Assembly: GCA_026260175.1 (NCBI GenBank)
Contig: JAKCWW010000941.1
Span: 25,850-86,165, forward strand
Reading direction: 5' to 3'
Length of the DNA: 60,316 nucleotides
DNA from: Reticulitermes lucifugus
Taxonomy: Eukaryota; Arthropoda; Insecta; Blattodea; Rhinotermitidae
A program made the translations under genes and the position numbers. Positions 12,283-23,500 of the stretch are shown here, in pieces. A model generated the notes under the pieces. It made no database searches. It saw nothing but the letters and a program-made list of their open reading frames with translations, and was not told where the DNA came from. Position 1 is the first letter of the stretch, and every line of letters begins with the position of its first letter.

Positions 12283-12660
12283 GTTAGTCCCCATGTCGCT
12301 CCAATCGCGGAGCATTGGGGGCCTCCTTTCTGAGGTTTCTATGGTCATGTGCGTTGATGTAGCGGGTGACCAGCCCACTGACCGCACAAATTCCACTCAA
12401 TCCTGGTGTGACTGCCAGAGCCATTGGCAGGCAGTCAGGAGACTTGGGTGAGAAATGGCCGCTGAATTTTGCCGACGGGCACTACTAGNTCTATTCATGC
12501 CCGTAGGGTTCTTTTACATGCCGTAAATCTACGACATGGGACCGATGGCTTTACTTTCCCTCCGAAGGAAGTTGTGCTCCGGATTTTTATCACCCTTAAA
12601 AATCCATCGCCCTCGGTCGGGATCGAACCACTAGTCCACCGAGGGCGACAAATACTCCAT
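12283..12660. mobile_element. Dispersed repeat with tRNA-like end
   Basis: 'catgccgtaaatctacgaca' and 'tccctccgaaggaagt' are followed by 'cggtcgggatcgaaccac', which in reverse resembles a B-box. It starts at a 'gttagttagttagtc' run. A single ambiguous base lies at 12489. I believe it is a retroelement remnant but cannot name the family. Confidence 0.5.
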
Positions 12661-12664
12661 ACTC

Positions 12665-13139
12665 CATAATTATAAAAGTATTTTTCTTCCTACGCCGACA
12701 GATTTCTAAGGAAATTGTATACGTGCAGGCAAACTAGGTGTAAAGTTGGACATGTGATTACGCAGTACGCCATGATGTGTAAGGAAAATGTGGAAGTAAA
12801 GCTCCACATCTCAGCAGTAGAATGATGTAATTCGTCAGCATCAAGGGATTTGAACCCCCAGAGAAAAGACTCCCGAATTCCATTGATTTTGAGATTGGAA
12901 GGACGCTACAATAACTCAGAAGGTTTTATCGAACACAAAATTCTCGCCCCCTGATGACAATCACACTCACATTCCACCCTCTTCCCAGACACTTCAGTAA
13001 CTGAGCTACATCTGTTCGTAGTTTCATTATGGACATTTTCCAAAATATGATCTCAAACTTATATCAGAATTGCGCAAAAGTCACTTGACACTCGATCTTT
13101 ATCATGTTGCAGCTAGTGTCACGTGACTGCGCCATCCTG

Positions 13140-13172
<33 letters not shown>

Positions 13173-14070
13173 GAAGGTACGTAAAAAGGCAGTTTTGTTA
13201 TGAACTTGTAACAGAATTATTTGGGGGAACCCCCTGCTCCCATTTGAAAACCTGGAGCCTCAGAATTTTCTTCTTCTTTTCATATTGTTACGACGAAGGG
13301 CAGAATATTACCAAGAAAAATTTGTAGCCTGTTGTTCACACCTACGTATATTAACAGTCGTCCGGAGACACGGAGTACAACCACGAAATCCAGTAAATAT
13401 CAAACAGAGTCACTTACTGGTCCATCAGAGTATCAATCGCTTTGAGTCCTATATGAAATGAGAAGGAAAAAAGTAGTAGTGTAAATCCGGTCAGCTGGTG
13501 AGATCAAGCACATCAGGTTTCTGAAAGAACGCTGTGATCACTAAGCATAAATGCTGACTGTCGCTCGAGCTTCATATTGAAGTATTGGGAGACGAAATAC
13601 CTGAATCACTCCGAAAACGTTACGAACCTGTATCTCCGCATCTCATCTTCCCAGCTGGGTACATATCCACTATTGCAGCAGGTATATTACGATATAACAA
13701 TCTGACTGAATACCCTCGGAAAGATATTATGCTTCTCGAAAGGTTAAGAGTTCAAACCCCAAATATGTCCGTACATTAAACGGGAAATCTGAGGCACCAT
13801 TAATTCAATCAATTTTTAATCATCAAAATTTTTTGTCTCATGTAATTTGGGAAACAATTTTGTTGCGAACATATTTTAAAGAAATTTAGTTTTATTTAGT
13901 GCCAGGACGCGTCACTCTATTCGCTTGCGTGTGTAAATGCAAGGAAGAGAGAAAAAGCCCCTATTGTAGTTTCGTTTCCATCTTACAGTTTATAAACCTA
14001 TCGATGCCTATTGGTTATTTAACGACGCTGTCGGTAGCTCATGTAAGGCCCTGTACAGTATAGTAAAGAA
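12665..14070. other. No gene seen; (TA)n microsatellite at 13139-13172
   Basis: Apart from the TA run, the stretch holds a B-box-like 'ggatttgaaccc' in reverse orientation near 12845 (a possible SINE scrap). A 64-codon frame at 13585-13779 has no recognisable features. Confidence 0.4.
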
Positions 14071-14074
14071 TTGT

Positions 14075-14340
14075 GAAGGTAAAAAGGTAAAGTTGTCCCT
14101 GTCCACGCCATGAAGGCGTATAATGGGAGCAGCGGTATAGCTCCATTCATTCGTAACCTTGGAACTAGATAGAGGCGAGTGGAAAAATTCACGCCACTTG
14201 ACCCCCGGGAAAGAACCCTGGCACCCATTTAATAGGAGGTTGGGTGGGCTGTAGAGCCGGTCTGGACGTTTCGGAGAAGAGAAATTTGTTTAGACGCGGT
14301 CGGGATTCGCACCCCGAACAGTCCAGCCCGTAGATAGTCA
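14075..14340 (-). mobile_element. SINE family A copy with head
   Basis: The body starts 'aaagttgtccctgtccacgc' and includes 'gagccggtctggacgttt'. The right end, 'cggtcgggattcgcacccc', is a reversed B-box and 'agtccagcccgtagatagtc' is part of the reversed head. This gives a minus-strand SINE. Confidence 0.65.
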
Positions 14341-14544
14341 CTATAAAATTACTAACGTATAATGAATTTGTGACGATATTGAAAATGCTTTTGATCTTTC
14401 CATCTTTGTTTTGGTCTCGCCCTGATCTGGGGAGACCAAAACAAACATTGGAAGACCAAGAGCATCTTCAAGGTCAAGAGGAAAACGCCTTGGTGGACTT
14501 GAACATTAACAGTTCATGATGATGATGGTGTTGGTGGTGGTGAT

Positions 14545-14705
14545 GTAAATGGTCGTAACAAAATTTGATGTCCCGGCATTTACCCGGAGTGATTGAGAAA
14601 GGAACCGAAACTCAATCAGGGTAGACGATGTCCAGGCAGGGATATGAACCAAGCATCTCAGGAATACAAATCTACAGCATTACCGCTACACCAAGCTGCC
14701 CCGTA
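14545..14705 (-). mobile_element. tRNA-headed SINE fragment
   Basis: The complement of 'gcattaccgctacaccaagc' gives an A-box and that of 'gggatatgaacc' gives a B-box, about 40 bp apart. The body lies to the left ('catttacccggagtgattga'). The 147-codon plus-strand frame at 14628-15071 starts inside this repeat and shows no protein features. Confidence 0.55.
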
Positions 14706-15500
14706 CATCTCATGATAACATTCTGGTCAAACACGTCTCGAGCTTCGCATATGAATCAAGTGTGTGTACAACGAAGGGGCAGCAGAAAGTATGTTCAAAT
14801 TGAACACACGCACCAAATCATTCCACTTCGTATTTGTCCCTCTCCAAAGAGCTCGGGTAAATCTTTCCAACATGCATGCAACGACTATATTTTGTTGCAG
14901 CAGCTGACGTTTCCAAGCCATCGCTCTGTCCAGCCTCCAAAGATACGACGTGATAAAGCTTGCATGCCTCGGTTCTCAACAATATGTAGCCTCTTCTTCC
15001 GTAGGCCTGAATTCCCGTGTAAACGCTGTAGCGGTGGTCTTCAGACTCTCAATATCGGTAAATCCTTGTGAATACGTCCAAATTTTCGCAGAACCCCTCT
15101 AAAGTAAAAGTGTTCTTTTTGGGTGCAAACAACAAATAGTTTTTTTTAAAACACAAACTTTTATTAGGAAAATGAAACATTATCCCACATTTATTTAAAA
15201 AAAATTGTATTATTGGCAATTTACATTGAAAAAAACCGGGTTAAGCATAAGGATGGGTGTAAAATAATTGCGATTTTATCAAAATTATATATAGTACCTT
15301 CATTATAGAAACATTGTGCTCGCGGATCCCCAGGGTTCCGCAGACCACAGATTGAATACCGGTGACTTACTGAGCTCAGTTTGTTTAGATTTAAAAATAG
15401 CGTCAGATCTTCCAGCTTATTCCTACTTAACAATCATGAAGATGCAGTATATTCTGTGATATCTGATGTTATTATAGCAGTGAATATGGAGCTTACACTT

Positions 15501-15652
15501 ACGGGATGTGATGCCGTATAGTTTGGTAGACACCAGCGTTTCGGAGAAATCTGCTGCCTCTACCTTCAGGATAAGACAGATGAAGGTAACGGATCCCTCC
15601 GAAACGTTGACACTAATGTACCAAACTACACGGCGTCACATCCCAGAATACC
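15501..15652. mobile_element. Foldback element, best preserved in the left half
   Basis: The left arm reads 'gggatgtgatgccgtatag', 'tttggtagacaccagcgttt', then 'cggag'. The right arm is its reverse complement with few changes, ending 'cggcgtcacatcccag'. The centre carries 'ctaccttcaggataagacag'. It has no coding capacity and would fold into one long hairpin on either strand. Confidence 0.75.
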
Positions 15653-16412
15653 ATTATCTTAACTGTCTATTCTGCTAAATAATGTTCGTGCATCATGGCT
15701 AAGTGTTATTCAGAATGCATAACATAATATAAAACTGTCGTAAGGAAGGTAAAATATGTCAGGCATGCTTAATGCTTCTCAAACTTTGAGTAGGTCCAAA
15801 TTCTGACAAGTATTTAGAAATAAAATTAAACAATTCGGAGAGTAGAACCCAGTTATAATGCACTCTATATGATTTACAAAAGCAGTTCCTCTATGAATTG
15901 CGGTATGAGTGTACGAGCTTTCGAGAAACCTGCTTCAGTACCGGCAAGTGTAGTGAAAAATTTCGACTGGCTTCTTCGTGGATACGAACAATATAAATAC
16001 AAACACAAAGGAGTTTGGTTCATTCCTTCGTTTTTAGTTCATTTCTCTGTGCCTTGGTTGTCACTGTTGCTAGGATAAGAGGAACCCCCTTTGGATAAAA
16101 CATTGCACAGGGGAAACGTAAACTAGAACCGTTGCTACGATACCACATTTGCTCAGTTCTGTGTGAGGTACGCACTGAGGTGCGGATAAAGGCGGCCGTG
16201 AAGTAGCGCGTCAGTATTGTGGCGGCCGCGCGCTGAGGAATAACACAAAATTGAGCATCGAGTGTGACTCATTACAGATGAAGACAAGAGGGGTACGGTG
16301 CTAGGAGAAGATTATGATAGAATCGCGACTGTAAGGTCAGAAGCGGCAAAAAATACTGAAGGGATACAACACAGAAGTAAAACAAATATGCGAGATTTGA
16401 GGCGCTGATAAA

Positions 16413-16538
16413 GATTCAAGTCTTCTGGAATATGAAGCCGTGTGGACTGGTACGTTTCGGAGGAGCTTCCTGTTTCCATTTTCAGGTTTAAGAAACGTAC
16501 AAATCTACAAGACGTCACATCTCAGAATACTTGAATCT
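16413..16538. mobile_element. Foldback element with intact ends
   Basis: It begins 'gattcaagtcttctgga' and ends 'ctcagaatacttgaatc', an inverted pair. Inner arms 'gactggtacgtttcgga' and 'agaaacgtacaaatct' also pair. The ends match those at 21221-21369 (left end the same; right end 'cagaagacttaaatct'). Confidence 0.7.
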
Positions 16539-16779
16539 CATAAAATGATTTGGTAGTGACAATTTAATATTTTTTCAGACACGCCAGAAATTAATGGAAG
16601 GTTAGATTATGTCGAATTAGTATGATTTCATGTACCTTACGTACTCTAATCTGTGTTGTGTCTAGAAGCCTAATAAGACATGGATTTTGAGAGGTTTCCG
16701 TGAGAGATAACACTATCTGAATGCGCGTTAATGATAGTCACGAGTTCTTCTGAACGCGGTACTAAATATCCGTCCTCCA

Positions 16780-16860
16780 TAAAAGACAGAAAACCACTTT
16801 AACAGTGGGACTACCAGTTTGCCAAAAGTAACCCTGCTCTATGCAGTTAGTTATCTAAGA
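16780..16860 (+). mobile_element. LINE 3' tail fragment
   Basis: A decayed copy of the LINE 3' tail ('agaaaaccac', 'aaccctgctctatgcagtta'). No coding part remains. Confidence 0.45.
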
Positions 16861-17274
16861 GGCTCGGGTATATATGTACCGTTATGCAAAGCTGTTCGTT
16901 TTACTGCTTCTTCGCGCGTGTAATATCTAACTTACAGTTACAAACCTAGTCTTAAAACTGGAAAATCGTTAAATTTGGGCACAAAGTAGCAAGGTTTAAC
17001 TACATTTCCTGTGACGTAAAGATATAGTAGGCCAAATTCTAGTCCTTTTGGCGTAATACGTTTCTGTTACTCGGCGAATGGAATTAATCACAGAATTTCA
17101 GGTTAGAAGAAGTCGAAACATGTCGCTGAGTGTGGATTTTAATCAAGAAGTGTTAATTATTGGTGTACACAACGGGAGGAACCATATTAAATGAAAAATC
17201 GGAAGAATAAGTTTGAGAAACACCGAATAAACTGAGCACAGGAGACAAGAATAAAAAAAAGAGTTAACACATGC

Positions 17275-18081
17275 CTGAAGATGATCCAGTAGTGCTTCCA
17301 AGCCTCTGTCGCTAACACTGGAACACCGGAGGCTTAGAGAATGGACATGCTTGGCAGCCAGTGGGAAAGAGTGTACCAAGTCCAGAGCATCCTCGTCAGT
17401 GGCTCCTAGAAGTGACACCGCGTGGAACCCTCTTCTGAGGAGCGAAGAGTAAAGCCTAGCCCTCTCTGGGCAAGGGGCAGCTCTTAGCTCCCTACACCTC
17501 AGCACGGGCATTAGTCCGGCCCAGTACCTAGGGGTCCTATACAGTACGTCCCTCCATTTCCCACACACCTGAGCCAAGGTTCGGCGTTCACCAGGCGTAA
17601 AATAGAGGAAAAACTTAGACAGAAAACGTTCATCCAACATCAGCTGCTCCCACGTTAAATAATGCGGTAAAGAAACGTTGGCGGAACCTGTTGTGGCTGT
17701 GTTCTGGTGCACAGTGGACGCCGATATGCGTCGTGTTACTTGCGGGGTCACTAGGACGCTGTTTCCATTCACTGCCGAAGAAGCTGCCTTCGAACTGCGC
17801 GATGGCAGAAGACGTGACGGTTTTTCAGGTGCCCCGATATTCACACCACAAGACGGCACAGTGTTTGAATTACTTCCTCCACAGAACACATTAGTAACTC
17901 TTTCCATGACGCTAGCTTTACCACCACCACCATGACCTCCGGCGTCACCAACATTACTAGTGGCAGCGGAGGATGAACTGTTCCGGTGATGTTTACTGCT
18001 CCTTAAACCTAATCCATTTATTCTTTTTGACAGTTCCGCACTTGCTCTTTCAACAACACCTTGGGCTGAGATAGATGACAT
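17275..18081 (-). CDS. FBXL16: F-box/LRR-repeat protein 16-like, first coding exon (partial gene)
   Basis: This is the first coding exon (269 codons) of a protein closest to animal FBXL16. The N-terminal ~140 residues are low-complexity (Ser, Ala, Gly rich). They are followed by an F-box-type region at about residues 143-193 ('FLSKFFLYFTPGERRTLAQV', then 'KWRDVLY'). After 'YWAGLMPVL' comes a first leucine-rich repeat ending 'GLEALLDHLQ'. The start is the ATG at 18081 (MSSISAQ..); the frame is open further upstream but only from a GTG. Similarity stops at 'DHLQ', where the sequence is CAG|GCATGT, so the exon probably ends with a GC rather than GT donor. The rest of the LRR domain should lie to the left on the minus strand, but I found no further exon down to position 1, implying an intron over 17 kb or exons outside the window. 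In mammals FBXL16 is an unusual F-box protein linked to PP2A-B55 rather than a standard SCF adaptor. Its role in insects is not known to me. Confidence 0.88.
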
Positions 18082-18102
18082 GGTGTCTTCAACAAACGTC
18101 AC

Positions 18103-19730
18103 GACTGCACTGAAGAGTGTGAAGAAAGCCTTTTAATTTTTGTGAAAACTGTTGCCGTTTCCATTACCGTAAGAAAAGTCTTCTTCCAGTGGTAAGTCAG
18201 CACCACTGACACCCCTAAACAATAAAACAAAATCCGCTACTATGCTGACCCCTTTCGGGACTTCCCGGCACCATCCACCTCCAACCTTGGGAGGGATAAT
18301 CTATCTTACCGTCTTCTTCGCGAGGGACGGCTGTGTACTGAAAACAGAAACTTGCACCTCGATCAGAACTGCCCTCCCGACATTACTCACCCCCTCCCTG
18401 TACGAGGGAGTCTATGCCAACTAGATAAGAGGGGCCCCTTCTCTCCCCGCTCGTACATGCGCAGTGCATGGCGGCGCAAGTCACACAAGCAGACTGTGTG
18501 TCGCATGGAACCGATCGATGTGTGCGTATCGATTATTTTCAGTTCCCAACTCTTCCCACGCCCCTTGCACAATTTATAATTACTGATACAAGGCCTACCG
18601 TCTTTGGCCCTATAATTCTCGATCTCTTTCAGTTGTGGAACTGTGACAGTTCTGCACCGTACTAAGAACAAATTATAGACTAATGAAATTCCGAACTGCG
18701 AAAACCAGAGCAGCCAGCATTTGAACTTGGACACAAAATGGCGTATATGCTGTTAACATTTACGATAATCATCTAGTCATATTCCACGATCTTTTAAGTT
18801 CAGTGTAAATTTCGGCGTAACATTCTTTTTGTAGGGATGAAACAAATGTCCTACGGTCATAAAATAAAATTTCTGCTGCTTGTATTTTATGATTAAAACT
18901 TCCTACAAAGGTTAAATTATTAAAGTCTTGTGTATGAAATAGTATAAATATGAGTTAATGACAAACGAGTTGGTATAAATGGTGCTGTTATTTTGAATAA
19001 ACTTTAATCAAACGTTAACATCTTTGAAGCACAGTAATTTATAATATGCAGGGCAACGGCTTGAAACCGTTTTCTGTTAGCAAATTTGTAGTCTATGGTT
19101 GTGACCCCTGGAAGCACTGGGAATTCTTACACACAATTCCTCAAAATTTTGGCCCCATACATGCGGGGAAACAGATATTGTGAATTCCCAGTACACCACT
19201 GGAGAAGCACAGGGCACATGGAGGTAAAACATGAAACACTTTCACTATTCTTAGTAGATGTTGAGTAGTTAAACCTTGCACTCCAGAGCATTTCTGATTG
19301 TATTAGTAAACAGAAAATTCCTAATGTCCCTTTCAGGAATTGAACTGTTGTTATGACATATCACATACCTTTTTGTTACAATCATAAACCACACAACCCA
19401 CAGATATCCCAGATATAGTCATTACATTTACATTAAGAATACAATTAACATGGCGTTTCTGAATTCACCAGCAGAATATTGTCTCTTTATATCTTCAATG
19501 GTACACATACATCACACACGGTGAGGGCATTATACACCTTACCCCCCAACCACATGAACAAGTTCCTCACCTATGATCCATTGTTGTGTGCTTCTTGGGC
19601 CCCTTCCCACCCCCCTGAATTCAAAGATGCTTCAAAGATCCCTGGAACTACTATCCCAGTCTGTTTTACATTCACTCTTTATTTCCTTATCAGGGATTTT
19701 AAAGTGATAATCCAGTTACACATCTGGACT
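18103..19730. other. Upstream of FBXL16; promoter or 5' exons possible, not resolved
   Basis: 18130-18700 is GC-richer with many CpGs ('ggcggcgcaagtcacac', 'gatcgatgtgtgcgtatcg') and would suit the 5' end of the FBXL16 transcript. CpG content drops from about 19.0 kb. Short frames on both strands show no protein features. Confidence 0.35.
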
Positions 19731-19734
19731 AGTG

Positions 19735-19985
19735 AACATCTTGCGCAGGTACTGCCTTCTAAAACACATTATTGAAGGAAGGCTAGAAGGAAGAATAGAA
19801 GTGACGCAAGATGAAGAAGAAAACATAAGCAGCTACTGGATGATCTTAAGGAAACAAGATGATACTGGAAATTGAAAGAGGAAGCACTAGATCGCATTCT
19901 GTGGAGAACTCACTTTGGAAGAGGCTACGGACCTGTTGTCAAGACAGACTATGGAATGAATGAATGAATGAATGAAAGAATGAAG
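19735..19985 (+). mobile_element. LINE 3' end (third LINE type) with (AATG)n tail
   Basis: The plus-strand reading gives 'HIIEGRLEGRIEVTQ', then 'WMILRKQDDTGN', then after a frame change 'GRGYGPVVKTDYG'-like text. It ends in an (AATG)n run at 19954-19984. This order (basic C-terminal tail, stop, tetranucleotide tail) is typical of a truncated non-LTR insertion. Confidence 0.7.
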
Positions 19986-20069
19986 CCATTTAACAGCATA
20001 CATGTTCAGGTTGTAGATTGAAAATGCTTTTCTATGATACAATGATAAAAATAAAACTTTTGAAGACTG

Positions 20070-20375
20070 CTGTCCACTTGGGTGCAACATCATGTAAGCA
20101 CCACATCATGATGGCATATGAGAGACTGGAGGTATAGCGCCATGCATTCCTAAACTTGGTACTAGAGGGGCGCGAATGGTCAACTTCATGCCTGGCCACT
20201 TCAACCCTAGGGAAAAAGCTCCCATTCTCCATCAAACAGGAGCCTACGTGGGCCCCAGAGCCAGTCTTAACAATTCAGAGAAGAGAAAAATCTCTTGTCC
20301 CTGCAATAAATCTATCTACAGTTCCTCAGCTGTCCAGCAGATAACCTAGTCGCTATCCTGACTGAGGTATCGCAG
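20070..20375 (-). mobile_element. SINE family A, near full length
   Basis: The body contains 'gatggcatatgagagactgg', 'ggtatagcgccatgcattcc' and 'agaagagaaaaatctcttgt'. The right end, 'ctagtcgctatcctgactga', reversed is the tRNA-like A-box head. It lies just beyond the DPH1 stop codon and may be part of that gene's 3' UTR. Confidence 0.65.
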
Positions 20376-20560
20376 CTCCGAATAAAGCGTGTAAATGATG
20401 CCAATTCAAGGGGATCCCATGAGTCATCTGAGGTTATGAGAAAATTTATGGAAAATAGATCACAGTTAAGTAAGAGACACATTAGCCACATCACTCATTT
20501 ACACAGGGGAATGTAATGTTACACCAAAAACAGAACAATATAAAATACAAATTCTGTATT

Positions 20561-23500
20561 TTATACTTCTTTGCCCTTACACTTCTCACGCTTGTCATCA
20601 CTTTTTACAGCAGTAACAGGTTTGTGATTAGGAGTCCATGGTCCAAGGCTGTCACTGGCGTAGAAATCCATGGGGTAATTTTGCTCATCAACTTGCCACT
20701 TTGCTTCACGAAGTACAACTGCTCCTTCATATGGTGTCAGTAGAGGTTTATCAAATGCCTTGCCCCAGTCTATGGAAAGTCGTGGACAGGCAACTTGTAT
20801 CCAAGCTCCAATATCAGGAAATAAGCGCAACTTATCTGGGAAAATCTCAGACAACAAAACAACCACACCTTCTTTAGATAGTTTAGTCAAACGTTCCTGG
20901 AAAAGAAAACATCATGATTTCAATAAAACTATTAACACTGCATGAAATGGCAAAAGGTCAATGGGATAAAAAACTTCTAAACGATGAACTTATTGATATT
21001 ACAAAGATGGGTAGCTGAACAACAAAGTAGGAACTTGCCACACAACACTACACATACAGTTTAATTCACATCACCACCACTGAGAAACTTTAATACTGGC
21101 ATCCCGTTGTTAATTGGTGGGTAGCCCCAGGAAATATGTACTCTGTAAAATGGTAGAACTGCGCTCAGCTCAAGTAACACATTTCAGTGCAATGTTGATT
21201 ATAATACAGCAGAACTCTCAAGATTCAAGTCTTCTAGGATGTGATGCTGTGTTGCTGGACGAGTAGATTTTGATGCTTCAAAGGATTGTAGTGCCTTTAT
21301 CTTCAAGGTCAAGTAGCCCAAGAAGAACAGCCACATGGGAAGATATGGTGCCCAGAAGACTTAAATCTTCAGCAACGCTGCTCTCAGATCCTTCAGTCTC
21401 ACAGCACAATTATCATTCAAAGTTTCTCTTTAGACAACGGATTCAAACACTAAACTCAAAAAACCTTAAACAGAACAATCAGATTATACAGCTGGGGCCC
21501 AGTGGTGTAGCTAGGTCTTTTGGCACCTGGGGTGAGTAATCACAATGGCAGCCCCTAACAGAAATTATAAACTTAAAAAAAAAAATCACAAGCATTTATT
21601 GAATTTACTTTTATTTGGATCAAGGATTTAAAATTTTTTTGAGCACAGAGAATCAAACTTTTTGCATTTAAAATATTCATCTTGCCATCCCTTGGACTGC
21701 CTGGGGTGGTAACACCACTCATCCCCCCCTAGCTACACCTGTGCTAGGCCCATACAGACTGAATGGTAAGGAAGAACCTTAAACTGAGAACACTAAATTT
21801 TGGTTCCACTGTAGAGACCGGTACAGCATTCAACAATTGTGTATTATTAAGTGATAAGACAGAAAACTGTAGCAGAAGACCAGCATCTCCTTTCCATTGT
21901 CTTTAATGACAGAAACATGGCACCTACATAATTCACCATGAAGAAAAATCGTGCTGAATACACGTTAAAATTAAACATTCATGTGGTAATGTACGAAACT
22001 ACTTTACAGTTCCACACCATGCACAGTACCTGAAAGTGTTCCATAACTTTTGTACTCCCCTGGCGGCCTAGGGTTCCAAGGATTAGCCCAAATCTTGAAG
22101 CATTACTTGCCTCACTGATTGCTTGTTTCCTTAAGTTTCGCATTTGAATGTGATCATAGAATTCTTCTGTAAACTTTTTGTCATATGGATCATACCTGTA
22201 AATAAAATAAAATATGCCAAATCCTAATGTCACTAATTATACAGGTATTAAGCTATTCAATATACTGCCAACTACAAATTAAAGTTTAACTCATAACAGA
22301 AAAGCATTAAAAGCTGCATTAAAAGTGTACATCTTTTTTCCCATTCTGCTGATGAATTTATCTCAATAGAAAATTCTGAAGCTACATAAAGACATGCATA
22401 AAATATTCTTGGACAGGCAGTATGTTGACTAACATAATACTGTATGTCTGCTCTTAATGACATCCATAAACAATTTTTAGAATTACATAGTTATATGTAT
22501 GTTAAGCCTTGGCACTTGTTTATGTTCTTCATTCCGTGCATTATAATCAGTAATCTATAATAATCAACCAACAAAATGCACACAATTTGTCATTTACACA
22601 TTCATAATTATATTAAAACAATAAAACTCCTACATGTTTTGAACCTTATAGGTTCATCATCAGGGAGGACATCAACTAGTTTTGTATAAAACACATCTAA
22701 TTATTTTTTAGGTGGTTGAAGATTAATATCTTTTGTAACGTGTAGAAGAACACAGAAGTATACTGGAGTTATTCCCTGCAGAATGGTGTATGTGATGGAG
22801 GTTGTCACGCTACTGTGACAACCTCCATCACATACACTTGCTGCCTTCTATACACAGTGTAATAGTCTTCCGTTCTGCTACACATACTTAACCATTCTAC
22901 ATGGAATGCTTCCAGTATAGTTCTATGTCCTATACAATACACAAGAGATGAGGCTTCAATAACCTAAAAAATAATTAGATGTGTTTTATACAAAACTATT
23001 TGATGTACTCCCTGATGATGAACCTATAAGGTTCAAAACATGTAGGAGTGTAAATGACAAATTTTGTTGGTTGACTATTGTAGATTATTTTTACTCATGT
23101 GTTGTGTACGAGAAAACTTACATAGCTGTATTTATACCATGTATTTAAATCAACTGTACACCTATATATTTATAATGGCAACATGTGGCAACTTCAGTTT
23201 GTATGTGAAATAAGTTTTGCACCTGTATTATAAAATATTCTGCAACATTGTCTTAGCCCAAAGAATGTCAAATTATATTCCATTCTACTGCATGTCAAAC
23301 AATTTTGTACAAGGGAAATAACTGGCTTCCATATTCTGGACTACATCCCAAATTTACAATAGACCCTACCTTTCCTACATATTAACTAGCTTACTGGTGG
23401 ACTCAGCGGCTTAAAATAGAAACTTTACCATGCAACCCTATCCTGAGTGTAATACCTTCTTAAAATAGAGTTAACTGCCTAAAACTTTTACTAGTAAGAA

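Noticed and set aside
14628-15071. 147-codon open frame on the plus strand
   Set aside because: It starts within a tRNA-headed SINE, has no recognisable domain, and an antisense frame is also open. It is likely chance.
18082-18102. Extending FBXL16 upstream by seven codons
   Set aside because: The extension begins with GTG. The first ATG is at 18081 and fits family N-termini.
22786-22837. MicroRNA precursor
   Set aside because: The pairing is perfect with a tiny loop, and it is the centre of a repeat palindrome. Known precursors have mismatches and larger flanking stems.
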